Assembly: GCA_003176045.1 (NCBI GenBank)
Contig: PSRM01000015.1
Coordinates: 1-49,711, forward strand
From: Verrucomicrobiota bacterium
Lineage (GTDB): Bacteria; Verrucomicrobiota; Verrucomicrobiia; Limisphaerales; UBA8199
Length of the DNA: 49,711 nucleotides
Direction of reading: 5' to 3'
A program made the position numbers and the translations under genes. Positions 1-7,705 of this stretch are shown here, one piece after another. The notes under the pieces were generated by a model, which searched no databases, was not told the DNA's origin, and was given only the letters and a program-made list of their open reading frames with translations. Within the stretch, counting starts at the first letter, position 1; the number at the start of each line of letters is the position of its first letter.

Positions 1-52
1 GGTTCAGGGGGCTGAAAAGCCCCCTGAACCGGCAGGCTGGAAAGCCTGCCCT
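1..52. repeat. Two adjacent perfect hairpins at the window edge
   Basis: Positions 1-13 pair with 18-30 around a GAAA loop. Positions 31-38 pair with 43-50 around a GGAA loop and are followed by CTAC. The second hairpin recurs as a 12-bp-stem version at 49558-49585. No gene is visible from 1 to 213. Confidence 0.7.
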
Positions 53-165
53 ACAACGGCGGACTTTGTCACTGGCCGTGTATTGTGATGCCGGTCAGTG
101 GCGGAGCTCGGTCCTCCCTCGATGCTACTGACTTGCGCAGCTGAATCCCGTAGGAAATAGTCCAG

Positions 166-214
166 CCCCGAAAAGTTTCGGGGCTGTGCTATTGTCTGTC
201 GTCCCTCCGGGACT
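166..214. repeat. Composite palindromic repeat: variable hairpin plus constant GTCCCT..GGGAC module
   Basis: A CCCCGAAA/TTTCGGGG hairpin at 166-183 is followed by GCTATTGTCTGTCGTCCCT and a GGGACT end. The constant half matches the arms of the 189-bp element at 20657-20845, where the variable hairpin is a different palindrome. The element ends exactly at the stop codon of the minus-strand activator gene and may form the 3' end of its transcript. Confidence 0.6.
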
Positions 215-1650
215 CAGTTTTGCTTCTGAATTTTCAAGCGCTTCATCTTCGAAGCCAGGGTGGTGGGCTTGATTTGAAGCAGGGCCGCGGCGCCGTCCGA
301 GCCGTAGATTTTCCAGTTTGTCCGGCGCAGGGCGGCAGTAACGATTTCCCGCTCGCGCGTTGCCAGTTGATCCAGCGAAAGGCCATCGTCCTTTGTTTCC
401 GAGAGCCCGCGCGAGGCGCCATTCAGTGCGCCGTCCCGGTTAGCACGATTAGGCAGGTCGAATTGAACGAGGCCGTCTTTGGCCAGGATAACGGCGCGCT
501 CGATTACATTTTGCAGCTCGCGCACATTGCCTGGCCAATCGTAACTCTGCAGCTCCTGCACGTGCGCCTTGCGCAATCGTGGACGGGCAATTCCGAGCCG
601 GCGCGAGGCTTGTTTTATGAAATGATCCGCGAGCGGCGGGATATCCTCCAGGCGATCGCGCAGGGCCGGGACTTCGATGGGAAAAACGCTCAGCCGATAG
701 TAAAGGTCGAGCCGGAACCGGCCCGCTTTGGCCTCAGCCAGCAGGTCGCGATTGGTGGCAGTGATAAGACGGACTTTGACAGTGCGGGTGCGCTCGTCAC
801 CGACCCTCTCGAACTGGCCCTCCTGCAAAACCCGCAATAGTTTGCTTTGAAGGTCCAGAGGGATTTCTCCAACTTCGTCCAGAAATAAAGTGCCGTCATC
901 CGCCAACTCGAAGCGGCCAACACGGTCTTTTATAGCGCCGGTGAAGGCCCCGCGTATGTGCCCGAAGAATTCGCTCTCGAAAAGTTCTTTTGGGATAGAG
1001 GCGCAATTAACCCGCACCAGCGAGCGCTCCTTGCGCGCGCTCATGTCGTGGATTGCTCGAGCTACCAACTCTTTGCCTGTACCTGATTCACCAAGGATGA
1101 GCACATTGGCTTCAGTCGGCGCGACGGTGGCGATCTGGGACAGCACCTTCCGGAGCGCGGGACTTTGACCCACGATGTTCCCGAAACTGGCTCGGAATTC
1201 GTCTTGAAGAAACTCGTTCTCAAACTCCAGGTTTTTCTGCCTTTCGATGCAGCTCAGCGCTACCACTCGGCCAACGATTTCGCCCTTTTCGCTCCGGTAC
1301 GGAGTGGCCTTTACATGGAGCCAGTGCAAGCGCCCATCCTTGCGCTTCATCTCGAAATCGAATTCTTTGGGCTCATCCTCAGGCCCATCTTTGGATGGAC
1401 ATGTCGAAGGATCAGGATCGGCTTTGAGGAGTGCCGGCGATTGCCCCAGAAGTTCCTCAGGCCCGTACCCTGTGATCTCATACACCAGCCGATTCGCGTA
1501 GATAATCCGGCAATCATCGTCCAGGACCATTACACCTTCTGACAGACTTTCCAACGCGGTGCGGTAAAAACCTTCAGGCGCCGGAAACAACTCCGGGCTG
1601 AGCGCACCGGTTGCCTGCGTTGCGATCATTGAATCCATAGCGCGCAACAT
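214..1650 (-). CDS. PAS-domain sigma-54-dependent transcriptional activator
   Basis: This 478-residue bacterial enhancer-binding protein should open sigma-54 promoter complexes by ATP hydrolysis. A PAS sensor domain (about residues 27-140) precedes an AAA+ domain (about 158-390) with Walker A GESGTGKE at 187-194, the sigma-54 contact loop GAFTGA at 234-239, Walker B around LFLDE at 255-259, and WPGNVREL at 372-379. A Fis-type helix-turn-helix lies at about 438-475. There is no phosphoacceptor receiver domain, so the signal is probably sensed directly by PAS. The start could also be the Met at 1638. The gene faces away from the SDR/RND efflux genes, and a near-consensus sigma-54 promoter lies in the shared gap, so local control of that operon is the obvious inference. 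The inducer cannot be read from the sequence. Confidence 0.93.
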   Translation of the reverse strand: MLRAMDSMIATQATGALSPELFPAPEGFYRTALESLSEGVMVLDDDCRIIYANRLVYEITGYGPEELLGQSPALLKADPDPSTCPSKDGPEDEPKEFDFEMKRKDGRLHWLHVKATPYRSEKGEIVGRVVALSCIERQKNLEFENEFLQDEFRASFGNIVGQSPALRKVLSQIATVAPTEANVLILGESGTGKELVARAIHDMSARKERSLVRVNCASIPKELFESEFFGHIRGAFTGAIKDRVGRFELADDGTLFLDEVGEIPLDLQSKLLRVLQEGQFERVGDERTRTVKVRLITATNRDLLAEAKAGRFRLDLYYRLSVFPIEVPALRDRLEDIPPLADHFIKQASRRLGIARPRLRKAHVQELQSYDWPGNVRELQNVIERAVILAKDGLVQFDLPNRANRDGALNGASRGLSETKDDGLSLDQLATREREIVTAALRRTNWKIYGSDGAAALLQIKPTTLASKMKRLKIQKQN

Positions 1651-1673
1651 CGCTCATAGTTCCCATTAGCGCA

Positions 1674-1709
1674 ACGATTCATCGTGGTCTTGGCAACGAT
1701 AAACCGTTG
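1674..1709. promoter_or_regulatory. Candidate upstream activator sites (two palindromes)
   Basis: ACGAT-TC-ATCGT lies at 1674-1685 and CAACG-ATAAAC-CGTTG at 1694-1709; both contain CAACGAT or its complement. They lie about 110-145 bp upstream of the -24 element at 1818, a usual distance for enhancer-binding proteins. Assignment to the adjacent activator is inference. Confidence 0.35.
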
Positions 1710-1817
1710 AAAATGAAAGATCCAGAGACCGAGGACCGAACTTGGAAGCTTCGATTCCTAATGTATTCCTTTGTCATTGAGTAACTTACGGCGGCTCGGC
1801 CGATTGGTGCTGCACGT

Positions 1818-1833
1818 TGGCACGCGCCTAGCA
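1818..1833 (+). promoter_or_regulatory. Sigma-54 (-24/-12) promoter for the SDR/RND operon
   Basis: TGGCACG-CGCC-TAGCA matches the RpoN consensus TGGCACG-N4-TTGCA with one mismatch and exact spacing between GG and GC. It points at the SDR gene that starts at 1905, with a predicted transcript start near 1844. The divergent neighbour is a GAFTGA-type sigma-54 activator, which strongly supports the call. Confidence 0.72.
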
Positions 1834-1904
1834 TTAGGGACAAATCAGTTGAGTTTCGAGCGTCGAGACCAACCAGATAACCAAAACCAAAAGCAAAAAG
1901 AGCT

Positions 1905-2672
1905 ATGAAACGATTACTTGAAAACAAAGTGGCGCTGGTCACCGGTGGTGGCAGCGGGATCGGGCGCGCAGCGGCGCTGGCGTTTGCGGAAGCAGGCGCG
2001 AAAGTAGTGATTTCCGGGCGGCGTGAAAAGGAAGGCTTTGAGACCGTTGGGCTGATCAAAAAAGCCGGCGGCCAGGGCACTTTCCTACAGTCAGATGTGT
2101 CGAAGGAAGAGGACGTTCAGAGACTTGTCGCCGAGACGGTGGCCATATACGGGCACCTGGATGTGGCATTCAATAACGCCGGCATCGAGGGCGAAGTGGG
2201 CAAGCCAACGCATGAGCAGTCGCTGGCGAATTATCGCGCCGTGATGGATACGAACGTTCTGGGCGTCCTGCTTGCGATGAAGCTCGAGATCGCGGAAATG
2301 CTCAAAAACGGCGGCGGGGCAATTGTAAATAATGCATCGGTGGGTGGGCTGGTCGGTCTTCCTGGCGCGAGCGTTTATATTGCCAGCAAACATGCCGTGC
2401 TCGGCCTCACCAAAACGGCGGCGCTCGAATACGGCAAACAAGGCATTCGAGTCAACGCAGTTTCACCTGGTGGCATCGAGACGCCGATGCTCGATCGCTT
2501 CACCGGCGGCAAGGGTTCCGATGCTTTCAACCAATTTGTCGGGATGCAGCCGATTGGCCGGTTTGGCCGGCCCGAGGAAATCGCCGAGGCGGTGGTTTGG
2601 CTGGCTTCGGACAAGGCCTCGCTGGTCACAGGCCAGTCTCTGACGGCCGATGGAGGCTGGACGGCGCAGTGA
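1905..2672 (+). CDS. SDR family NAD(P)-dependent oxidoreductase
   Basis: This 255-residue classical short-chain dehydrogenase/reductase is of the FabG/glucose-dehydrogenase-like group. It shows the cofactor loop TGGGSGIG at 13-20, NNAG at 90-93, the catalytic Asn in DTN at about 118, Ser145, and YxxxK with Tyr158 and Lys162. An Arg-Arg pair near 39-40 after the second strand favours NADP(H), by analogy with the family. It is the first gene downstream of the sigma-54 promoter and is followed by RND efflux genes, so it may modify the same toxic compound that the pump exports; that is inference. The substrate cannot be told from sequence. The start ATG follows AAAAGAGCT, only a weak ribosome-binding signal. 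Confidence 0.93.
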   Translation: MKRLLENKVALVTGGGSGIGRAAALAFAEAGAKVVISGRREKEGFETVGLIKKAGGQGTFLQSDVSKEEDVQRLVAETVAIYGHLDVAFNNAGIEGEVGKPTHEQSLANYRAVMDTNVLGVLLAMKLEIAEMLKNGGGAIVNNASVGGLVGLPGASVYIASKHAVLGLTKTAALEYGKQGIRVNAVSPGGIETPMLDRFTGGKGSDAFNQFVGMQPIGRFGRPEEIAEAVVWLASDKASLVTGQSLTADGGWTAQ

Positions 2673-2719
2673 GCGATGAATGTCCTGATGCGATCTGTCA
2701 GTTCGTCGTATAGGAAAGA

Positions 2720-2778
2720 GTTAAATCGTTAAAAAGTTAAAAAGTTAAAACGTTAAAAAGTTAAAACGTTAAAACGTC
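2720..2778. repeat. Seven tandem copies of an 8-bp repeat GTTAAAAM
   Basis: Units run without a gap: one GTTAAATC, three GTTAAAAA and three GTTAAAAC, ending in GTC. The tract contains stops in some frames and lies between the SDR gene and the RND adaptor. It may act as an unstructured AT-rich leader. Confidence 0.85.
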
Positions 2779-2878
2779 TATGCGTTCGGAACCTTTGCCA
2801 AGAATGAAACGGGAAAAGCCGTTGAAACGGCTTTGCGTCGCGTGGGGGCGCTCACACCGGGCTAAAGCCGCGGTGTTA

Positions 2879-4054
2879 ATGAGACAGGTTGGAAGCCATC
2901 GAGTTTTAGCGTTCGCGGCGCTCTTGCTGGCTTTGGCGCTCCTGACCGGGTGCGGGAATCGGGCGGGGCATCAGCCTCCGCCTGCCGCTTCTGTGACGGT
3001 CGCGCCTGTGGAGCACCGGGAAATCGTCGAACGCGATGAGTTTACTGGCCGTATCGAGCCGGTGGATTCTGTCGAGGTCCGGCCCAGGGTATCCGGCTAT
3101 ATCCAGGAGGTGCGCTTCCAATCGGGGCAGTTGGTGAAGAAAGGCGATGTGTTGTTTCTTATTGATCCGCGCTGGCACCAGGCGACGTTCGATCAGCGAC
3201 AGGCCGAATTCGAACAGGCCAGGGTGCATCGGGATAACGTCCGACGCGAGGCTGAGCGCACACCACAATTGCTGGCCGATAAAGCCATCTCAGTCGAAGA
3301 AGCTGATGCTCGCCAGGCGCGCTGGGAAGAGGCCAAGGCGGCATTGTTGGCGGCACAGGCCGCTTTGGAGACTGCGAAACTCGACCTGGAATACACCCAG
3401 GTTCGCGCGCCCATCTCCGGACGCGTGAGCCGAGCACTGCTGACCGAAGGCAACTACGTCAGCGGCATCGCCGGAGCCGCGAGTATGCTCACTACCATCG
3501 TGTCCGTTGATCCCATGTATGTTTATGCGGATGTGGACGAGAATTCGCTGCTGAAATTCAATGCACTCGCGCGCGCGAAAAAGCTGGAGATGGACGGCGA
3601 TGGGAAGATTCCTGTGGAACTGGAGTTGGCGGACGAAAGCAATTATCCGCATCGCGGCTACATCGAGTCTTTCGACAATCGGTTGGACCCGAACACGGGC
3701 AGCATGCTGTTGCGCGCCGTCTTTCCGAACGCTGACGGTCACATCGTTCCCGGTCTATTCGCTCGAATCCGCGTCCCCCTGAGCGAGCGCTACTCTGCAC
3801 TCCTGGTGCAGGAACGCGCCATTGGCACTGACCAGGCCCAAAAATTTGTTCTTACGCTCACAAGCTCGAATACGGTTGCCTACCAGGCGGTGAAGCTAGG
3901 GCCCGAGATCGAAGGCAAGCGCATCGTGCGATCCGGCCTCCAGGGCACCGAAGCGATTGTGGTTAACGGCCTGCAACGCGTGCGTCCCGGTATGCCCGTG
4001 GCCCCCCAGCAGGAAATGGCAAATGAACCTGGGAGGAACTTCGCGCAAAAGTGA
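2879..4054 (+). CDS. RND efflux periplasmic adaptor (membrane fusion) lipoprotein
   Basis: The protein bridges the inner-membrane RND pump and the outer-membrane channel. From the chosen ATG it is 391 residues and begins with a lipoprotein signal: Arg residues, an Ala/Leu-rich core and lipobox LLTGC with Cys25. The lipoyl/barrel-sandwich half (VRPRVSGYIQEV) and the second half (VRAPISGRVSRA) flank an alpha-hairpin rich in Ala, Gln and Glu. An in-frame ATG at 2780 would add 33 residues, but these are encoded by a palindromic intergenic repeat (AAGCCGTTGAAACGGCTT) and would bury the signal peptide. The ATG at 2879 is itself at the edge of that repeat, and no Shine-Dalgarno is seen. It is followed by the pump and channel genes. 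Confidence 0.9.
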   Translation: MRQVGSHRVLAFAALLLALALLTGCGNRAGHQPPPAASVTVAPVEHREIVERDEFTGRIEPVDSVEVRPRVSGYIQEVRFQSGQLVKKGDVLFLIDPRWHQATFDQRQAEFEQARVHRDNVRREAERTPQLLADKAISVEEADARQARWEEAKAALLAAQAALETAKLDLEYTQVRAPISGRVSRALLTEGNYVSGIAGAASMLTTIVSVDPMYVYADVDENSLLKFNALARAKKLEMDGDGKIPVELELADESNYPHRGYIESFDNRLDPNTGSMLLRAVFPNADGHIVPGLFARIRVPLSERYSALLVQERAIGTDQAQKFVLTLTSSNTVAYQAVKLGPEIEGKRIVRSGLQGTEAIVVNGLQRVRPGMPVAPQQEMANEPGRNFAQK

Positions 4055-4065
4055 TCGGACAATTG

Positions 4066-4266
4066 AATTTGAACCACGAATGAACACGAATAAGCACAAA
4101 TCAGAGCGGGGGCTGAGGGTCGTGGGTCGTGGGCCGCTGTCTGGCCTTGGGCGTCGCCCCGCCGAAGGCGCGGATAGTTTCCCCCTCGACCCCCGACTCT
4201 CGACCCTCTGCGACCCGCGCGATTCCTTCGTTTAACTCATTTAACCCATTTAACTTATTTAACTCC
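4066..4266. repeat. Repeat-filled gap before the RND pump gene
   Basis: The gap holds a CACGAATGAACACGAATAAG tract, GGGTCGT and CCTCGAC heptamers, and finally four 9-bp units of TTTAACYYA type at 4231-4266, ending six bases before the pump ATG. No gene is seen here. Confidence 0.75.
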
Positions 4267-4271
4267 TCGCG

Positions 4272-7200
4272 ATGAACTTCAGCCACTTCTTCATCCGCCG
4301 CCCGATCTTCGCAGGCGTGCTCTCAATGGTGATTTTCCTCATCGGGATGATCGCCATGTGGAGGCTGCCGATTAGCGAGTATCCGGAAGTGGTTCCGCCC
4401 ACGATCGTAGTCCGCGCAACGTATCCCGGCGCGAATCCTAAAACAATCGCTGAAACAGTCGCGTCTCCTCTGGAACAAGCCGTCACCGGGGTTGAGGACT
4501 CTCTCTACATGTTCTCTCAGGCGACACCCGATGGCGTCATGACGCTCACTGTGACGTTCAAGCTCGGAACAGATATTGATAAGGCCCAGGTCCAGGTCCA
4601 GAACCGGGTGTCACAGGCGTTGCCAAAATTGCCAGAGGAAGTGCGCCAGTTTGGAGTCACAACCACCAAGCAATCGCCGGATCTAACCATGGTCGTCCAC
4701 CTCTTTTCGCCTAATGGACGATATGATGAGGTGTATCTGCGCAATTACGCTACTTTGCAGGTGCGGGACGTGCTGGCCCGCATTCCCGGGGCGGGCGATG
4801 TCCAGGTCTTCGGTTCCGGTGATTATGCGATGCGGCTGTGGCTTAATCCCGATCAACTGGCGGCGCGAAACCTGACCGCCAGCGACGTCGTCGCGGCAGT
4901 GCGTGAGCAAAATATCCAGGTCGCCGCCGGAGCGGTCGGCTCGCAACCCGTTTCGAAGCCGGTGCAATTCGAGTTGCAAATCAACGCGAAAGGCCGGTTG
5001 GTTTCGGCCGAGGAATTCGGGCAGATCGTCCTTAAGACCGGAGCCAACGGGCAGAAGACGCTTCTGAAGGATGTGGGCCATGTCGAACTGAGCGCGGACA
5101 GCTATTCGTTGCGCTCGCTCCTGGACAACAAGACGGCGGTGGCGCTGCCGATCTTCCAGACTCCAGGCGCCAATGCGCTGCAGCTTTCCACTTCCGTGCG
5201 GAAAACCATGGAGGAGCTGAAACAGAGTTTTCCAAACGGAGTGGACTATAATGTCGTCTATGACCCGACGGTCTTCGTGCGCCACTCCATCGAGGCCGTA
5301 GTCCACACGCTGTTTGAGGCCGTCCTGCTAGTCGTGCTGGTGGTCATCCTTTTCCTCCAAACCTGGCGCGCCTCGATCATTCCGCTGGCTGCTGTGCCGG
5401 TTTCGCTGGTCGGGACTTTCGCGGCCATGCTGGCGCTCGGCTTCTCCATAAACAATCTGTCGTTGTTCGGATTGGTTCTGGCGATCGGAATCGTGGTGGA
5501 CGATGCCATCGTGGTGGTCGAGAACGTCGAGCGCAATATTGCCCTGGGATTGGAGCCGCACGAGGCAGCGCGGCGAGCCATGAGTGAAGTCACCAGCCCG
5601 ATCATTGCCACGGCCCTGGTGCTTTGTGCTGTGTTCATTCCGACCGCGTTCATCAGTGGCCTCACGGGCCAGTTTTACAAGCAGTTCGCCATCACCATCG
5701 CGATCTCCACACTCATTTCGGCGTTCAATTCTCTGACGCTTTCACCGGCCCTTTGCGCGGTCCTTTTGAAAAGCCATGGTGCGCAAAAGGATTGGTTTGC
5801 AAGGTTGATGGACAAGGCTTTCGGCTGGTTTTTCCGCCCGTTCAACCGCGTGTTTGCGTGGTCTGGAAACCAATATTCAGCAGGCGTAGGGGCTATTCTG
5901 CGGAAGGCCGCCGCGGCGCTTGTGATTTATGTTGGGCTGGTCGCCCTCACGGGATGGAGCTTTCAGAAAGTGCCCACAGGCTTCGTGCCCACGCAGGACA
6001 AGCAGTATCTGGTGGCGTTTGCGCAACTACCCGATGCTTCGTCGCTCGATAAGTCAGAAGCGGTCATCCGGCGGATGTCTGACATCGGCCTCAAACAGCC
6101 TGGTGTTGAGAGCGCCGTTGCATTCCCCGGCCTTAGTATCAGCGGTTTCAGCGTCGCGCCGGATGCCGCCATCGTATTTTTCTGTCTCAAGCCTTTTGAA
6201 GAACGCACGACGAAAGATCTGAGCGGGCCGGCGATTGCCGCGGCGCTGAACCAAAAGTTCGCTGCCATTCAGGATGCCTTCATCCTGGCAGTGCCGCCGC
6301 CGCCCGTGATGGGACTCGGCACGATTGGCGGGTTCAAGCTGTTTGTGGAAGACCGCGCCGATCTGGGCTACGACGCGCTCTTTCAAAACACCCAGGCCAT
6401 CATGGGCAAGAGCTATCAAACCCCTGGCCTGGCCAACGTGTTCTCCACATTCACCGTGAATGTTCCGCAACTCGACGCTGACATTGACCGCGTCAAAGCC
6501 AAGCAGCAAGGCGTGCCGCTTCAAAACCTTTTCGAGACGATGCAGGTGTACCTGGGCTCGCTTTACATCAACGATTTCAACCGCTTTGGCCGCACGTATA
6601 AAGTCATTGCGCAAGCGGACGCGCCTTTCCGTGAGCGCCCCGAACAGATCACACGGCTCAAAACCCGCAATGAAAAAGGTCAAATGGTGCCGCTTGGATC
6701 TTTGGTCAAAGTAACCGAGACGCACGGACCAGCCCGGGCTATGCGCTACAACGGATATCCTGCGGCAGAAATCAACGGCGGGCCGGCGCCTGGCTTCAGT
6801 TCGGGACAGGCTGAGGCAATGATATCGAAGATAACTAACCAGGCGCTTCCTCAGGGGCTGGCGTTCGAGTGGACCGAATTAACTTATCAGCGGATTCTGG
6901 CGGGCAATACCGCCGTCTATATTTATCCGCTCTGTCTGTTGCTGGTGTTTCTGGTGCTGGCTGCGCAATACGAAAGTTTTCGGTTGCCACTGGCCATCAT
7001 CCTGATCGTGCCCATGTGCCTACTGTTCGCCATCACAGGCGTTTGGTTAAAGGGCAGCGATAACAACATCTTCACGCAAATTGGATTAATCGTTCTGGTA
7101 GGACTTGCGTGCAAAAACGCAATCCTGATTGTGGAATTCGCCAAGCACAAACAGGACGAAGGACTGACGTCAGTGGGAGCCGCTATTGAGGCGTCGAGAC

Positions 7201-7457
7201 TGCGGCTGCGTCCGATTCTAATGACTTCGATCGCGTTCATCGCGGGTGTGTTCCCGTTGGTGAAATCGAGTGGGGCAGGGGCCGAGATGCGACAAGCGAT
7301 GGGGATCGCGGTCTTCTCCGGCATGATCGGTGTCACGTTGTTTGGATTGTTCCTGACCCCGGTATTTTACGTCACGTTGATGAAGCTCGGGTTCAAAAAG
7401 AAGACGGCCCCGGCCGTGAATCCTCAAGCCGGTCTAACTCCGGCGCCGGCGCAATGA
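4272..7457 (+). CDS. RND multidrug efflux permease (HAE1/AcrB family)
   Basis: This 1061-residue proton-driven inner-membrane pump is full length for the AcrB family. The N-terminus NFSHFFIRRPIFAGVLSM is typical, with the first membrane helix following. The proton relay pair is Asp410-Asp411 in GIVVDDAIVVVEN, and the partner lysine is Lys948 in GLACKNAILIVEF, matching Asp407/Asp408/Lys940 of AcrB. The two periplasmic porter/docking regions and the 12-helix layout are intact. It sits between adaptor and channel genes, forming a complete tripartite system. AT-rich 9-bp repeats occupy the leader, and no Shine-Dalgarno is visible. Substrate range cannot be predicted. Confidence 0.95.
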   Translation: MNFSHFFIRRPIFAGVLSMVIFLIGMIAMWRLPISEYPEVVPPTIVVRATYPGANPKTIAETVASPLEQAVTGVEDSLYMFSQATPDGVMTLTVTFKLGTDIDKAQVQVQNRVSQALPKLPEEVRQFGVTTTKQSPDLTMVVHLFSPNGRYDEVYLRNYATLQVRDVLARIPGAGDVQVFGSGDYAMRLWLNPDQLAARNLTASDVVAAVREQNIQVAAGAVGSQPVSKPVQFELQINAKGRLVSAEEFGQIVLKTGANGQKTLLKDVGHVELSADSYSLRSLLDNKTAVALPIFQTPGANALQLSTSVRKTMEELKQSFPNGVDYNVVYDPTVFVRHSIEAVVHTLFEAVLLVVLVVILFLQTWRASIIPLAAVPVSLVGTFAAMLALGFSINNLSLFGLVLAIGIVVDDAIVVVENVERNIALGLEPHEAARRAMSEVTSPIIATALVLCAVFIPTAFISGLTGQFYKQFAITIAISTLISAFNSLTLSPALCAVLLKSHGAQKDWFARLMDKAFGWFFRPFNRVFAWSGNQYSAGVGAILRKAAAALVIYVGLVALTGWSFQKVPTGFVPTQDKQYLVAFAQLPDASSLDKSEAVIRRMSDIGLKQPGVESAVAFPGLSISGFSVAPDAAIVFFCLKPFEERTTKDLSGPAIAAALNQKFAAIQDAFILAVPPPPVMGLGTIGGFKLFVEDRADLGYDALFQNTQAIMGKSYQTPGLANVFSTFTVNVPQLDADIDRVKAKQQGVPLQNLFETMQVYLGSLYINDFNRFGRTYKVIAQADAPFRERPEQITRLKTRNEKGQMVPLGSLVKVTETHGPARAMRYNGYPAAEINGGPAPGFSSGQAEAMISKITNQALPQGLAFEWTELTYQRILAGNTAVYIYPLCLLLVFLVLAAQYESFRLPLAIILIVPMCLLFAITGVWLKGSDNNIFTQIGLIVLVGLACKNAILIVEFAKHKQDEGLTSVGAAIEASRLRLRPILMTSIAFIAGVFPLVKSSGAGAEMRQAMGIAVFSGMIGVTLFGLFLTPVFYVTLMKLGFKKKTAPAVNPQAGLTPAPAQ

Positions 7458-7534
7458 ATGCAAACAATCTCATAAACACCGCGGCGTCGGTCGAGTGCGG
7501 CCCGGGTAGGTGGTCGCCTTATGGATCTGAGATG

Positions 7535-7632
7535 GAAAGCGGCGGGATGCGCCGCACTCCAAACGCTCCGCGCGGCACGATGCGGTCGGTAACTCGCGAA
7601 GCGTTTGGAGTGCGGCGCATTCCGCCGCTTTC
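7535..7632. repeat. 98-bp inverted-repeat element (CACTCCAAACGCT family)
   Basis: GAAAGCGGCGG..CGCCGCACTCCAAACGCT is mirrored by AGCGTTTGGAGTGCGGCGC..CCGCCGCTTTC. It reads open into the outer-membrane factor gene and would encode an artificial N-terminal extension there. A half copy lies at 21642-21680 inside a coding gene, and a diverged relative at 41615-41718. Confidence 0.75.
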
Positions 7633-7705
7633 GTTTTCTCGTATAGATGCTGGAGTCTCTTACGCAAATTCGGGATTTCATGTGAGGAACCCTTTTGCAG
7701 CGAAG

